Of a stretch of 64,000 nucleotides of DNA, positions 42,772 through 51,808 are shown one piece after another. Each line of letters opens with the position of its first letter. Positions within the stretch are counted from its first letter, which is position 1. The stretch is from positions 10,800 through 74,799 of the forward strand of contig JAZNBG010000015.1 of NCBI GenBank assembly GCA_045586925.1, read 5' to 3'. The stretch comes from SIG440 sp045586925 (GTDB taxonomy: Bacteria; Bacillota; Clostridia; Monoglobales; Monoglobaceae). Made by a program: the position numbers and the translations under genes. The notes below the pieces were generated by a model. The model was not told the origin of the DNA and did no database searches. It worked only from the letters and a program-made list of their open reading frames with translations.

Positions 42772-44076
42772 TTAAACCTCCAAAGATTTTATTTTTTCAA
42801 TATCAAGGAGATTGGCGTCAACCATTTTCTGAACAGACATTAAAATTCCAAGCTTTGCGTGATACCATGTAATTCCGCCCTGAAAATAAACCGCATAAGG
42901 CTCGCGTAGAGGTGCATCTGCACTAAGCTCGATTGACGAGCCCTGAACAAAAGCGCCTGCCGCCATAATAACCTGCGATTCATAGCCCGGCATATCTCCG
43001 GGTACGGGCGTAACATAGCTGTCAACCGGTGCTGCTGCCTGAATACCCTCGCAAAAGGCGATAACCCTTTCTGCATTGCCAAGCTCCACTGCCTGAATTA
43101 TATCGTGTCTTGATTCTGTTCCGTTTGGAACAACACGAAAACCCAATCTCTCGTAAATGTTTGCTGCAAAGATTGCCCCTTTAAGAGCACCTGCAACAAC
43201 GGTGGGAGCCATAAAAAGCCCCTGATAAAACTGTCTCATCATTCCCATATTTGTGCCGACCTCTTTGCCAAGACCCGGTGCGGTAAGGCGGTAGCCGCAA
43301 CGCTCAATGCACTCACGTGTTCCGCAAATATAACCGCCCGATGGGGCAAGTCCGCCACCAAGATTTTTGATAAGAGAGCCCACAGACATATCTGCACCAA
43401 AATCTGGAGGCTCAGTCCTTTCGACAAATTCTCCGTAGCAGTTATCCACCATACAAAGAACATCAGGTTTTATATTTTTAACAAATTTAATTATTTCTGC
43501 AATTTCAGCAACCGAAAAGGTCTTTCTGGTCTGGTAGCCTTTTGACCTTTGGATTGTAACAAGGCGTGTTTTTTCGTTGATAGCATTTTTTATTCCGTCC
43601 CAGTCAAAGCCGCCGTCTGGCAGCAAATCAACCTGACGATAGGTAACGCCATATTCTGCAAGCGAGCCTGTTGTCGGGCGAATGCCGATAACTCCCTCTA
43701 AGGTGTCATAGGGCTTGCCAACAGGTGAGAGCAGCTCATCACCGGGGCGCAGATTTGCGCTGAGTGCCAAAGCAAGGGCATGAGTTCCGCAAGTAATCTG
43801 CGGTCTTACAAGTGCATCTTCACAGTTAAAACAGTCAGCATAAACACGCTCCAAAGTGTCACGGCCCACATCGTCATAGCCATAGCCTGTGGATTCGTTA
43901 AAGCATGCTGCATCAACTCGGTTTTTCTGCATTGCGGAAATAACTTTAAGCTGATTATACTCTGCAGTTTCATCTATATTCTGAAATCTGTCACTAAGGC
44001 TTTCGATTATTCTTTCGCCAAAGTCAAAAACCTCGTCACAGATGCCCAATTTCGAATAAATGTTATCTTTTGCCAT
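42772..44076 (-). CDS. Methionine gamma-lyase family protein (YnbB/aluminium-resistance type)
   Basis: A 434-residue PLP-dependent protein of the family annotated as aluminium resistance or methionine gamma-lyase-like. Marks are ESTGYGYDDVGRDTLERVYADCF near residue 62, PQITCGTHALALALSANLRPGDELLSPVGKPYDTLEGVIG near 93-130, CMVDNCYGEFVERTEPPDFGADMSVGSLIKNLGGGLAPSGGYICG near 207-250, where the PLP lysine (LIKNLGG) is present. The true reaction is not established for most members. The gene is isolated, divergent from a LOG-family gene. Confidence 0.87.
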   Translation of the reverse strand: MAKDNIYSKLGICDEVFDFGERIIESLSDRFQNIDETAEYNQLKVISAMQKNRVDAACFNESTGYGYDDVGRDTLERVYADCFNCEDALVRPQITCGTHALALALSANLRPGDELLSPVGKPYDTLEGVIGIRPTTGSLAEYGVTYRQVDLLPDGGFDWDGIKNAINEKTRLVTIQRSKGYQTRKTFSVAEIAEIIKFVKNIKPDVLCMVDNCYGEFVERTEPPDFGADMSVGSLIKNLGGGLAPSGGYICGTRECIERCGYRLTAPGLGKEVGTNMGMMRQFYQGLFMAPTVVAGALKGAIFAANIYERLGFRVVPNGTESRHDIIQAVELGNAERVIAFCEGIQAAAPVDSYVTPVPGDMPGYESQVIMAAGAFVQGSSIELSADAPLREPYAVYFQGGITWYHAKLGILMSVQKMVDANLLDIEKIKSLEV

Positions 44077-44126
44077 TTTTTACGCCTCCAAGGAAGAATT
44101 ATACACTATTTATCAAAAATAGTCAA

Positions 44127-44155
44127 TTGATTTTTTGTTGCAAATGTGATATAAT
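44127..44155 (+). promoter_or_regulatory. Promoter of the LOG-family gene
   Basis: TTGATT (44127-44132) and a perfect TATAAT (44150-44155) are 17 bp apart. Confidence 0.75.
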
Positions 44156-44189
44156 TATCATATAATAAAGGAGCAAAGGAGTTGACTTT

Positions 44190-44768
44190 ATGAATATATG
44201 TGTTTATGGTGCATCAAGTGATGCAATTGACAAAAGATACATACAGGCAGGCGAAGCCTTAGGCGAAGAAATGGCAAAGCGAGGACACTCGCTGGTTTAT
44301 GGCGGAGGTGCTTGCGGTCTTATGGGGGCAGTTGCCCGTGGAATGACACGTGGCGGCGGCGAAATTATCGGTGTTGCTCCGTCATTCTTTCAGGTAGACG
44401 GCGTCCTTTATGACAAGTGTACCGAATTTATCTACACCGAAACAATGCGTGAGAGAAAACAGATTATGGAAGACCGTGCCGATGCATTTATTATGACTCC
44501 GGGCGGGATTGGCACATATGAGGAATTTTTTGAAATTCTTACATTAAAACAGCTTGACCGTCATCCAAAGGCGATAGCGGTGCTTAATACGTTGGGATAT
44601 TATGACATAATTAATGAACTTATGCAGCGTACATCCGACCTTCATTTTATGAAGCCTGCGTCAATGAAACTTTATGAAACCTTTGACGATATTTCGGCTA
44701 TGCTTGACTATATCGAAAATTACACCGACCCCGATTTTGATATTCACGAAATGAAGCATATTGGCTAA
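44190..44768 (+). CDS. LOG-family protein (TIGR00730, nucleoside 5'-monophosphate phosphoribohydrolase)
   Basis: A 192-residue Rossmann-like protein. LVYGGGACGLMGAVARG and MRERKQIMEDRADAFIMTPGGIGTYEEFFEILT hold the PGGxGTxxE motif of LOG enzymes, which release free nucleobases (cytokinin-type) from nucleoside monophosphates. In bacteria such proteins are probably housekeeping phosphoribohydrolases. Length is normal, and an AAGGAG site precedes the ATG. Confidence 0.9.
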   Translation: MNICVYGASSDAIDKRYIQAGEALGEEMAKRGHSLVYGGGACGLMGAVARGMTRGGGEIIGVAPSFFQVDGVLYDKCTEFIYTETMRERKQIMEDRADAFIMTPGGIGTYEEFFEILTLKQLDRHPKAIAVLNTLGYYDIINELMQRTSDLHFMKPASMKLYETFDDISAMLDYIENYTDPDFDIHEMKHIG

Positions 44769-44862
44769 TTATGAATTTAATTTAAATAATATATAAACAT
44801 TTTACCACAGCCGTTGATTTTTACTCAGTGCTGTGGTAAAATGCTTTATGAGGTGAATTTAA

Positions 44863-46107
44863 GTGGAAGAACTTAAAATAAAAGGTCAGGCGGCAAAGAC
44901 GGCATCTGCGGCACTTGCAACCGTAGGTGAAGACATAAAAAATGCTGCTTTAAATAAAATAGCAGAGGCTTTTTTAGAGAAGTCTGAATATATTCTTGCA
45001 GAAAACCAAAAGGATATTGACGCTGCGCACAAAAACGGTATTTCTGACGGACTTATCGACAGACTTACGCTGAATGACGCACGTATTTCGGCGATGGCAG
45101 AGGGAATACGCCAGATTACCGACCTTCCCGATCCAATCGGTGAGATGGTGAATGAATTCAGCCGTCCCAACGGCTTGAATATTGGCGAGGTGCGTGTTCC
45201 GCTTGGTGTTGTGGGAATAATTTACGAGGCACGCCCAAATGTTACAGCAGATGCGGCGGCACTGTGCATTAAGTCGGGCAATGCCTGCATCTTGCGTTGC
45301 GGCAAGGAAGCCCACGCATCAAGCTTGGCAATTACAAAGGTTATCCGTGAGACTCTGGCAGAGTCGGGATTGCCTGCCGATTGTGTAAATCTTGTTGAAG
45401 ATACAAGCCGTGAAAGTGCCCTTGCCCTGATGAAATTAAATGATTATCTTGATGTAATAATTCCACGTGGCGGTGCAGGTCTTATCCGCAGTGTTGTTGA
45501 AAATGCCACAGTTCCTGCCATTGAAACAGGTACCGGCAATTGCCATATTTTTGTTGACGAAGGTGCTGATTTTGATATGGCAGAGAAAATTATTATCAAC
45601 GCCAAAACATCACGGCCGTCGGTATGCAATGCCGAGGAAAAGCTCCTTGTTCATAAATCGGTCGCAAAGGAATTTTTACCCCGTATTTTAAATGCTCTTG
45701 CCGAAAAATCGGTTGAGATTATAGGCGATAGCGAGGTTTGCGGTATTTTTCCCAATGCAACTTTGGCAACAGAGGATGACTGGGGTACAGAGTATCTTGA
45801 TTTAAAGATTGGCGTAAAGGTTGTTGATGGCGTTGATGAGGCAATCAGCCACATCAACAGATACGGAAGCCGACATTCCGAGGCGATAGTTACACAAAAC
45901 GATGCAAATGCTCAAAAATTCCTGCAAGGCGTAGATGCGGCGGCGGTGTATGTAAATGCATCAACACGCTTTACAGACGGCTTTGAATTTGGTTTTGGTG
46001 CAGAAATCGGCATCAGTACCCAGAAAATTCATGCAAGAGGCCCTATGGGACTAAAAGCATTGACAACAACAAAATACATTATCCGCGGTTGCGGGCAAAT
46101 AAGATAA
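44863..46107 (+). CDS. proA: Gamma-glutamyl phosphate reductase
   Basis: A 414-residue enzyme that reduces gamma-glutamyl phosphate to glutamate semialdehyde with NADPH in proline synthesis. VRVPLGVVGIIYEARPNVTADAAALCIKSGNACILRCGKEA lies near 105-148; the catalytic Cys is in SRPSVCNAEEKLLVH near 255, and FGFGAEIGISTQKIHARGPMGLKALTT ends the domain. It starts at a GTG with an AGGTGA site. The usual partner proB is not in the window. Confidence 0.95.
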   Translation: MEELKIKGQAAKTASAALATVGEDIKNAALNKIAEAFLEKSEYILAENQKDIDAAHKNGISDGLIDRLTLNDARISAMAEGIRQITDLPDPIGEMVNEFSRPNGLNIGEVRVPLGVVGIIYEARPNVTADAAALCIKSGNACILRCGKEAHASSLAITKVIRETLAESGLPADCVNLVEDTSRESALALMKLNDYLDVIIPRGGAGLIRSVVENATVPAIETGTGNCHIFVDEGADFDMAEKIIINAKTSRPSVCNAEEKLLVHKSVAKEFLPRILNALAEKSVEIIGDSEVCGIFPNATLATEDDWGTEYLDLKIGVKVVDGVDEAISHINRYGSRHSEAIVTQNDANAQKFLQGVDAAAVYVNASTRFTDGFEFGFGAEIGISTQKIHARGPMGLKALTTTKYIIRGCGQIR

Positions 46108-46122
46108 CGAGAGGAACATATA

Positions 46123-46797
46123 ATGGAACGAGAACTTAAAAAGGCATTTCTTGCTCAGGTAAATATCCCTGAGGACACCGGCAAAATCTTTGCCGATTAT
46201 GCGCGCCAGTTTGAAGAACTGATGATGATTTATCAGTGTGCAATTCAGGAGGTTACTACCAAGCTCGAGGTACTCAGTCAGGAAATGTCTGTGCGGTACA
46301 AACGCAATCCTATCGAAACTATAAAATACCGTATTAAAAAGCCAAAAAGCATTGCCGAAAAGCTGATGCGCCATCAGCTTCCTGTCACATTGGATGCGGT
46401 TTCTGAACACCTTAACGATGTGGCGGGTGTCAGGGTAATATGCTCGTTTATTGATGATATTTATACTGTTGCCAATATGCTGACACGTCAGGATGACATC
46501 AGACTTGTCGCGGTTAAGGACTATATTAAAAAGCCAAAGCCAAACGGATACCGCAGTTATCATATGATTATTGAAATCCCCGTTTTCTTTTCGGATAAAA
46601 AACAGCCGGTAAAGGTAGAGGTGCAGATACGCACAATCGCAATGGATTTTTGGGCAAGCCTTGAACATCACGTTAAATACAAAAAAGACGTGCCCAACCC
46701 CGAAGAGATTGCTGCACGCCTGAAAAAATGTGCTGATGTAATTTCGGCAACAGATACCGAAATGCAGGATATTGCACACTATATAGATTTAGTATAG
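46123..46797 (+). CDS. Small alarmone synthetase (RelQ/YjbM-like GTP pyrophosphokinase)
   Basis: A 224-residue single-domain (p)ppGpp synthetase. The RelA/SpoT synthetase core is complete: VRYKRNPIETIKYRIKKPKSIAEKL, HLNDVAGVRVICSFIDDIYTVANML, DYIKKPKPNGYRSYHMIIEIPV and KVEVQIRTIAMDFWASLEHHVKYK, with the catalytic Glu in VEVQIRT. No hydrolase or TGS/ACT domains are present. It probably responds to stress by making alarmone from ATP and GTP/GDP. It follows proA by 15 bases and ends 9 bases inside a convergent formyltransferase gene. Confidence 0.92.
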   Translation: MERELKKAFLAQVNIPEDTGKIFADYARQFEELMMIYQCAIQEVTTKLEVLSQEMSVRYKRNPIETIKYRIKKPKSIAEKLMRHQLPVTLDAVSEHLNDVAGVRVICSFIDDIYTVANMLTRQDDIRLVAVKDYIKKPKPNGYRSYHMIIEIPVFFSDKKQPVKVEVQIRTIAMDFWASLEHHVKYKKDVPNPEEIAARLKKCADVISATDTEMQDIAHYIDLV

Positions 46798-47574
46798 CCT
46801 TTTCAAATATTTAATATAACCATCCTTAATTGGTATTACATTGTCTTTGTCGGTGGCGGTGCCTATATAGGCTCTGCCGCCGATTATTTTACAGGTTTCA
46901 TTTTTTTCTTCATATATACATTCGTATCCCAAAAAGGCACGCAAAATCAGGTCAGCTTGCTTTACTGTCATATCCGCTGTCACCGTCATATCTTCATCTG
47001 TTGGGGCTTCCCAATAGTCACCCTCTGTCTGAGGAATAGCGTTGGCGTACAGCCGGTCAAAATTTTGCACAAGCTCGGATATCATCTGTGGAATAAGTGA
47101 GTATGCCTTTTTCATAAAGGTTTCAAGCGTTTCGTCATTGGTCAGCTCAAATTCCCTTTGCAACAAAATATCACCGGTATCAAAACCCTCGGCAATTTTG
47201 TGAATTGTTACACCGCTTTTTTTCATACCTTTCAGGATGGTCTGTGGCATAGGCCACGAACCTCGCCCGATTGGAAGCAGACTTGGGTGGACGTTGACAA
47301 TGGGAAAGCCCGTGTCTGCAGGAATTTTAAAATAATAACCTGCACATATCGCAAAATCATACTTCTCTTTTTTTAATCTTTCTATATCCTCGGCAGTTAT
47401 TCGGGTCAGCTTGCAGGGGATGTTGTGTTCCTTTGCGTAGTCGCAAATCTGGGTATTAAACTCGGTTATATTATCGGTTTTGCAGGTGAATATTTCACCG
47501 ATTTCACAGCCAAGACCATCTAAGCTTTCAAGGACACAAAAAAATAAATCTATTCCTATATATGCTATTTTCAA
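46789..47574 (-). CDS. Formyltransferase family protein
   Basis: A 261-residue protein with the formyltransferase fold of Fmt and PurN. FAICAGYYFKIPADTGFPIVNVHPSLLPIGRGSWPMPQTILKG (near residues 75-117) carries the HPSLLP motif with the catalytic-type Asn/His, and FDTGDILLQREFEL near 130 carries the Asp. It is shorter than Fmt, and the tail differs, so it probably formylates a sugar or other small amine or is a folate-dependent paralogue. It overlaps the next gene by 4 bases. Confidence 0.78.
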   Translation of the reverse strand: MKIAYIGIDLFFCVLESLDGLGCEIGEIFTCKTDNITEFNTQICDYAKEHNIPCKLTRITAEDIERLKKEKYDFAICAGYYFKIPADTGFPIVNVHPSLLPIGRGSWPMPQTILKGMKKSGVTIHKIAEGFDTGDILLQREFELTNDETLETFMKKAYSLIPQMISELVQNFDRLYANAIPQTEGDYWEAPTDEDMTVTADMTVKQADLILRAFLGYECIYEEKNETCKIIGGRAYIGTATDKDNVIPIKDGYIKYLKRLY

Positions 47575-47840
47575 ATTATTCCACTCCTTTGGATAAGGTA
47601 CAAAAGGACAATGTTTAAAACTACGGCAAAGGGTACTCCGAATCTGAATTTACCCTTGCTTGTTTTATGGTTGAATATTATCATTCCAAACATTGCGCCA
47701 AAGGCTCCAAACAAAAATGCCAAAAGCAAAAGGTTTTTTTCACTTATTCGCCGCTTTTTTCGTCGTGCAAGGAATTTGTCAATGCCGTAAATCAGCGCAA
47801 CAAGAATATTCCAGCCGATAAAAATGTAGTTGTATATCAT
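47571..47840 (-). CDS. DUF1294 membrane protein
   Basis: An 89-residue membrane protein with three hydrophobic segments at about residues 4-20, 38-57 and 69-86. The core NILVALIYGIDKFLARRKKRRISEKNLLLLAFLFGAFGAMFGMIIFNHKTSKGKF is typical of DUF1294. Function unknown. It overlaps the formyltransferase gene by 4 bases and is probably cotranscribed. Confidence 0.85.
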   Translation of the reverse strand: MIYNYIFIGWNILVALIYGIDKFLARRKKRRISEKNLLLLAFLFGAFGAMFGMIIFNHKTSKGKFRFGVPFAVVLNIVLLYLIQRSGII

Positions 47841-47893
47841 ATTTTCACCTTATTATTAGTTTTTTACAGTATAGCATATATTATAAAAAAAAG

Positions 47894-48177
47894 AAAGAGC
47901 ACAGATAAAAAATCAGTGCTCTTTTCTGGCTTTCACGTTCATAATAGATGCGATGTATTTTAGTGAAATATCTCACTTTGTTCGATATGAAATAATTTAC
48001 TTCGTAAATTGTGAAATAGAAAACTAAAGTTTTCTGTGAAATAAAATAAATCCTTTATCACACGCCGAAGGCGTATTTCACATTGCATAGCAATATTTCA
48101 CGCACGAAGTGCATTTCACAAATCCTGAAAGGATTTATTTCATTGAAAAAACGACAAGCAGAAACTTGTCGTTTTTT
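47894..48177. repeat. Array of short hairpins joined by GTGAAAT/TTTCAC linkers
   Basis: A terminator-like hairpin (47894-47902 with 47916-47924) is followed from 47963 to 48142 by at least six hairpins (AATTTAC-TTC-GTAAATT, GAAAACT-AA-AGTTTTC, CGCC-GAA-GGCG, ATTGC-AT-AGCAAT, GCAC-GAA-GTGC, AAATCC-TGAAA-GGATTT). The first ones are separated by GTGAAAT and the last by TTTCAC, so the whole array is also self-complementary. It ends in a 13-bp terminator hairpin (48146-48158 with 48165-48177). Confidence 0.8.
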
Positions 48178-48178
48178 C

Positions 48179-48201
48179 TGGCTGCCGGACTAGGATTCGA
48201 A
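48179..48201 (-). pseudogene. 3' tRNA fragment (T loop and acceptor arm), candidate attachment site
   Basis: On the minus strand TTCGAATCCTAGTCCGGCAG then CCA has the T-loop TTCGAATCC and a discriminator with CCA end, followed directly by a terminator hairpin, as at the end of a tRNA gene. The rest of the tRNA is missing. The break coincides with the start of the island repeat, as expected for integration into a tRNA 3' end. Confidence 0.55.
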
Positions 48202-48470
48202 AAGTGCGGTGGGAGTTTTATTTAGGATTATTTTTCATTAAATAAAACCCTTTAATCCCTCTATACATAAGGCTTGTGACAGTTTTGAAAACTGAAAATT
48301 CCTAAAAGCCGTAATGGGCAAAAGTTTGCAAATTTTGCAAAAATGTTAGAAAAGTGTTAGAAAAATATTAAAACAGTCCGCTGAACAAATTTGCCAAAAA
48401 TTATTACACCAAAAGAATTATATCACAAATCTTCTTGTTGTTCAATAGAAAAATATTGTTTTAAAAATTA
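48189..48470. repeat. Island boundary direct repeat, copy 1
   Basis: An approximately 280-base segment beginning ACTAGGATTCGAAAAGTGCG and including ATGTTAGAAAAGTGTTAG. It recurs in the same orientation, clearly diverged, at 52838-53119. The stretch from 48202 to 48715 has no other supported gene. Confidence 0.8.
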
Positions 48471-48715
48471 CAGCAGAGAAAGTTAGATAATTTTATTACA
48501 AATTTAAGGAGTTTTAAGAAAAATTAAAGAGGCGACTAATTTGACAACAGCAGATTTTCTTAGCATTAAAACGGTATTGTGAGCGATAAAAATTCATATG
48601 ATGCTGCTGCGTAAAAATCAATCTCATCTTACAAAAATTGCAAGTATACTTATAATTTTTGTTGACAAAAACTGATTTTTCGGGTATACTACTTGAAAAG
48701 GAGTGTGGTTATCGT

Positions 48716-50164
48716 ATGGCAATTATATCGAAGGATGGCATTTTAAAGGTTTTAACTGCGTACAATCCGTGGTGGAAAACAGGATTGGTTAATCCCAGAA
48801 TGACAAAAAACTATAAGAGATTTGCGTTTTACGAAGCAATGAAACGTTTAAAAGATGAAAGCATACGAAGAACGGTTGTCTTAACCGGAACGCGTCGGGT
48901 TGGCAAAACTACAATTCAGTACCAGATGATTGATGCGTTATTGACCGCAGGTGTGGCTCCTCAAAAAATTGTATTTATTTCTATGGATCATCCTATGCTG
49001 AAATTAAGCCAGTTTCAGGACGTTTTGGATTGTTATCACGAAAATATATGTGCTGAACAGGATGTATATTATTTTTTTGATGAAGTTCAATATGCTCAGG
49101 ATTGGGATCTTTGGTTGAAAACAATTTATGATAATCAGCCCGATACTCGTGTAGTGGCTACTGGCTCTGCAAGTCCCGCATTAATGAAAGGAAGTCGGGA
49201 AAGCGGAGCAGGAAGATGGACGGTTATTCAGGTGCCCACATTATCGTTCTATGAATATTGTGAACTGCTTGGAGTTGATAAACCGGAAATTGCGGCTGAT
49301 TTAAAAGTAACGTCTCTTTTACACAAATCTCAAATTGAACGCACTCAGATTATGCTTCAGTTATCGAAGGTCCAGAATCATTTTATGCGGTACTTACAGG
49401 TAGGCGGATTTCCGGAACTTGCCCTTGCTGATAATGATTTGATGGCACAGCAGATTATGCGTGAGGATGTTGTTGATAAGGTTCTTAAACGTGATCTTCC
49501 GTCGTTATACAATATTCGTAATGCTACAGAACTTGAACGGATTTTCTTATATCTGTGCAATGTGTCATCTGAAATTGTTTCTATAGAGGCGGTTACAAAG
49601 GAACTGAACGGTGTTTCCCGAACAACGGTGGAAAACTATATTCAGTATCTGGAGAGTGCAAACCTCATATACCAAAGCTGGCCTGTGGATATGGCAGGGA
49701 AAAAGGTGCTTAAGGCTAAACCTAAAATATATATTGCGGATGCTGCTATACGGAATGCGGTTCTGATGGATGATTCAATTATGACAGACCCGGCAGGCAT
49801 GGGAAAAGTAGTAGAAACTGCTGTTTACAAGCATATAGCAGCATTTTATTATCAGTTCGCTACATCAATTGGATATTTCCGTGGCGGAAAAAAGAACAAG
49901 GAAATCGATATTGTGGTTGATTATCCCCATATTCAGAACATTTTGATTGAGGTTAAGTATAGAGATGGGGCTCCGATTGCAGATGATGATGCAATTATAG
50001 AATTGTGCGAAGAAGCATCTGCGGCAATTATTGTCACTAAAACCGCGTCTGATTTTGGAGTTCATAATACTTCCGGTGGAAAGGATTTACTTAGAATTCC
50101 GGCTTTTGCATTTTTGTATTTGCTGGGTAATGCAGAAAAGCATGGTTACAGAGGTATTGAATGA
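48716..50164 (+). CDS. AAA ATPase with DUF4143 C-terminal domain
   Basis: A 482-residue protein. The N-terminal P-loop domain has RRTVVLTGTRRVGKTTIQYQMI near residue 45, Walker B YYFFDEVQYAQDWDLWLK near 100 and VVATGSASPALMKGS near 145. The C-terminus has a DUF4143 region with YIADAAIRNAVL, and GGKKNKEIDIVVDY with IEVKYRD resembles a nuclease-like fold. These ATPases are frequent in accessory regions and are of unknown role. The start at 48716 gives MAIISKDGILK with an AAGGAG site upstream; a frame from 48659 is possible. Confidence 0.88.
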   Translation: MAIISKDGILKVLTAYNPWWKTGLVNPRMTKNYKRFAFYEAMKRLKDESIRRTVVLTGTRRVGKTTIQYQMIDALLTAGVAPQKIVFISMDHPMLKLSQFQDVLDCYHENICAEQDVYYFFDEVQYAQDWDLWLKTIYDNQPDTRVVATGSASPALMKGSRESGAGRWTVIQVPTLSFYEYCELLGVDKPEIAADLKVTSLLHKSQIERTQIMLQLSKVQNHFMRYLQVGGFPELALADNDLMAQQIMREDVVDKVLKRDLPSLYNIRNATELERIFLYLCNVSSEIVSIEAVTKELNGVSRTTVENYIQYLESANLIYQSWPVDMAGKKVLKAKPKIYIADAAIRNAVLMDDSIMTDPAGMGKVVETAVYKHIAAFYYQFATSIGYFRGGKKNKEIDIVVDYPHIQNILIEVKYRDGAPIADDDAIIELCEEASAAIIVTKTASDFGVHNTSGGKDLLRIPAFAFLYLLGNAEKHGYRGIE

Positions 50165-50513
50165 AGATAAATTATGCTAAAGAAAATTCTGTTCAGATAC
50201 TGAAAAATAGATGCAGTTTTATTTGGCATTTATATGTCACTTTTCTTGTTAGAATATAATATTTCATCTCCCACATTTGACTGGAAAGCGATAATATAAA
50301 TAAATGAAATCAGAGTAATGACGTAAATTACATCCTAACAGTACAGTATTTGGCTACTGTATTGGGTAAAGGCACCTCTTTTTGCCTAGTAGGGAGGTGC
50401 TTTTATAATGAATAAAATTGATATAAGTAAGAACGTAGAATGAATCCAATAGTTATAAATCTATGTTCTTTTTTGTCTTTATGTTACAATTATGTTACAT
50501 TTTTAAAGGAATG
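50165..50513. other. Intergenic region with terminator, no supported gene
   Basis: GCACCTC (50372-50378) with GAGGTGC (50396-50402) and a T run form a terminator; ACAGTA/TACTGT precedes it near 50341. An 11-codon ORF at 50409 has no support. The stretch is AT-rich. Confidence 0.55.
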
Positions 50514-50542
50514 TTGAAATACGTGTTAATACGTGTTATAAT
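50514..50542 (+). promoter_or_regulatory. hicA promoter with tandem operator repeats in the spacer
   Basis: TTGAAA (50514-50519) and TATAAT (50537-50542) are 17 bp apart. Two exact tandem copies of ATACGTGTTA (50519-50528 and 50529-50538) fill the spacer, an ideal place for repressor binding. Confidence 0.75.
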
Positions 50543-50606
50543 ATAAACGCAATGTTGGAATGGCATATATTACGTTGCAATGTTTAAGGAAAGGAGAGTG
50601 CTGCCT

Positions 50607-50801
50607 ATGCCGATGAAGCCTCGAGAAATGATAAAGCTATTGCAAGAAAATGGTTTTGTCGAAGTGTCGCAAAATGGCTCTCATAAAACGATGATCAAAC
50701 CAGAGGCCGATATACCACCGATTATTGTGCCAATGCACAGTAAGGAGTTGAAAAAAGGAACAGAACAAGCAATATTAAAACAAGCAGGAATAAAAAAATA
50801 A
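50607..50801 (+). CDS. hicA: HicA-type toxin (mRNA interferase)
   Basis: A 64-residue double-stranded-RNA-binding-fold protein. PREMIKLLQENGFVEVSQNGSHKTMIKP with the catalytic His in GSHKTM (residue 26), then IIVPMHSKELKKGTEQAILKQAGI, is typical of HicA, which cleaves mRNA. AGGAG (50592-50596) lies 10 bases before the ATG. HicB follows only after a 360-base AT-rich gap, unlike the usual tight or overlapping pair. Confidence 0.92.
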   Translation: MPMKPREMIKLLQENGFVEVSQNGSHKTMIKPEADIPPIIVPMHSKELKKGTEQAILKQAGIKK

Positions 50802-51161
50802 TTTAGAATAAGATTATTAGATTAAAAAAGTGAAAATTGATTAAATTATAGAGTGTATTAAAGTAATTAATAAAGAATCAAATTGTTTAAATTGAATTAA
50901 AGTGTTAAAAATAAGATTGAATTAGAAGATAAAAAACAAAATATAATTGAATAATAAATTGAAAAAGAATTGACTGAAAGAATGTTTAGAGAACAAATGG
51001 TTTTAGGCGCGGTTTGTGACAATGTATTTTCAAACCGCATAACCTAAAACAGAATAGATATATATTTATTTGTTATGCGAATTTTTGGATAAATGTTATT
51101 GAATTGCTTTACAGCCAGATCAAATATGTTATGAAAGAAAATATGATTGGAGAGGTGAATT
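50802..51161. other. AT-rich spacer between hicA and hicB
   Basis: The sequence is very AT-rich with repeats of AATTGAATTAA-like units and no ORF with a ribosome site. A CGCGGTTTG / CAAACCGC hairpin near 51008-51041 could be a terminator between the two genes. A promoter for hicB may lie near 51060-51130. Confidence 0.45.
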
Positions 51162-51560
51162 ATGAATAAAACTTATTATTATCCTGCGATTTTTACGAAA
51201 GAAGATGTTGGTTTTTCTGTTAGTTTTCCGGATCTTCCGGGATGCTATACTGAAGGAGATACTATTGAAGAGGCTTATAAAATGTCTACTTCTGCAATTG
51301 GATTGTATGCACAAAATGAAGAAGGCGATTTTATCTTTCCGGAAGCTAGTGCACCCAATGATATTACATTAGAAAAAGATGAGTTTTTGGTACTTGTTGA
51401 ATTTGATCTGGTAGAATACCTGAAAAATACAAGTGATAAAGCTGTTAAAAAGACATTAACTATTCCATCATGGCTTAACAATTTGGCAGAACAAAATAAT
51501 GTGAATTTTTCAAATGTACTACAAAATGCACTTAAGGAATATTTGAATGTAAATAGTTAA
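51162..51560 (+). CDS. hicB: HicB-type antitoxin
   Basis: A 132-residue antitoxin. The N-terminal partial RNase-H-like domain reads YYYPAIFTKEDVGFSVSFPDLPGCYTEGDTIEEAYKMSTSAIGLYA, and a ribbon-helix-helix or HTH-like tail (KKTLTIPSWLNNLAEQNNVNFSNVLQNALKEYL) provides DNA binding. It would neutralise HicA and repress the operon. GAGAGGTGA precedes the ATG. The gap to hicA suggests separate transcription or decay. Confidence 0.92.
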   Translation: MNKTYYYPAIFTKEDVGFSVSFPDLPGCYTEGDTIEEAYKMSTSAIGLYAQNEEGDFIFPEASAPNDITLEKDEFLVLVEFDLVEYLKNTSDKAVKKTLTIPSWLNNLAEQNNVNFSNVLQNALKEYLNVNS

Positions 51561-51680
51561 TGTACCTACAATTTAAACTTGAACAGGCGCTTCGTTTTTG
51601 TACGGGGCGTCTTTTTATATGATGAAATTATCTACTGAATGTGGTATATAAAATAATAGAAAGTTAATTAATTTTATTGA

Positions 51681-51766
51681 AAATTTAAGTTATTTGCAAA
51701 ATTAGTTAAATTTCTTATAAATAACTTAAATTTTTTGAATTAAAACTTAAATAATTTAAGTTATTT
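51681..51766. repeat. Inverted and direct AATTTAAGTTATTT repeats
   Basis: A perfect 15-bp inverted repeat, 51681-51695 with 51719-51733, and a third copy of AATTTAAGTTATTT at 51753-51766 lie upstream of the 168-residue gene. They could be operators or a hairpin. The remainder of the gap 51561-51883 holds only a weak hicB terminator-like arm near 51587-51616. Confidence 0.65.
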
Positions 51767-51808
51767 TCTTAAATTATTATTGGCAATTTAGTTTATTTAA
51801 GGAGTTAT

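Noticed and set aside
44863..46107. A proBA operon
   Set aside because: Only proA is present; the upstream gene is a LOG-family protein and no glutamate kinase gene is in the window.
47963..48142. Regularly spaced short repeats suggesting a CRISPR array
   Set aside because: The constant linkers are only 6-7 bases, they invert along the array, the segments between them are hairpins and no cas genes are present.
50409..50444. Short ORF of 11 codons after a terminator
   Set aside because: Too short, without a ribosome site of its own, and without hydrophobic or other recognisable features.
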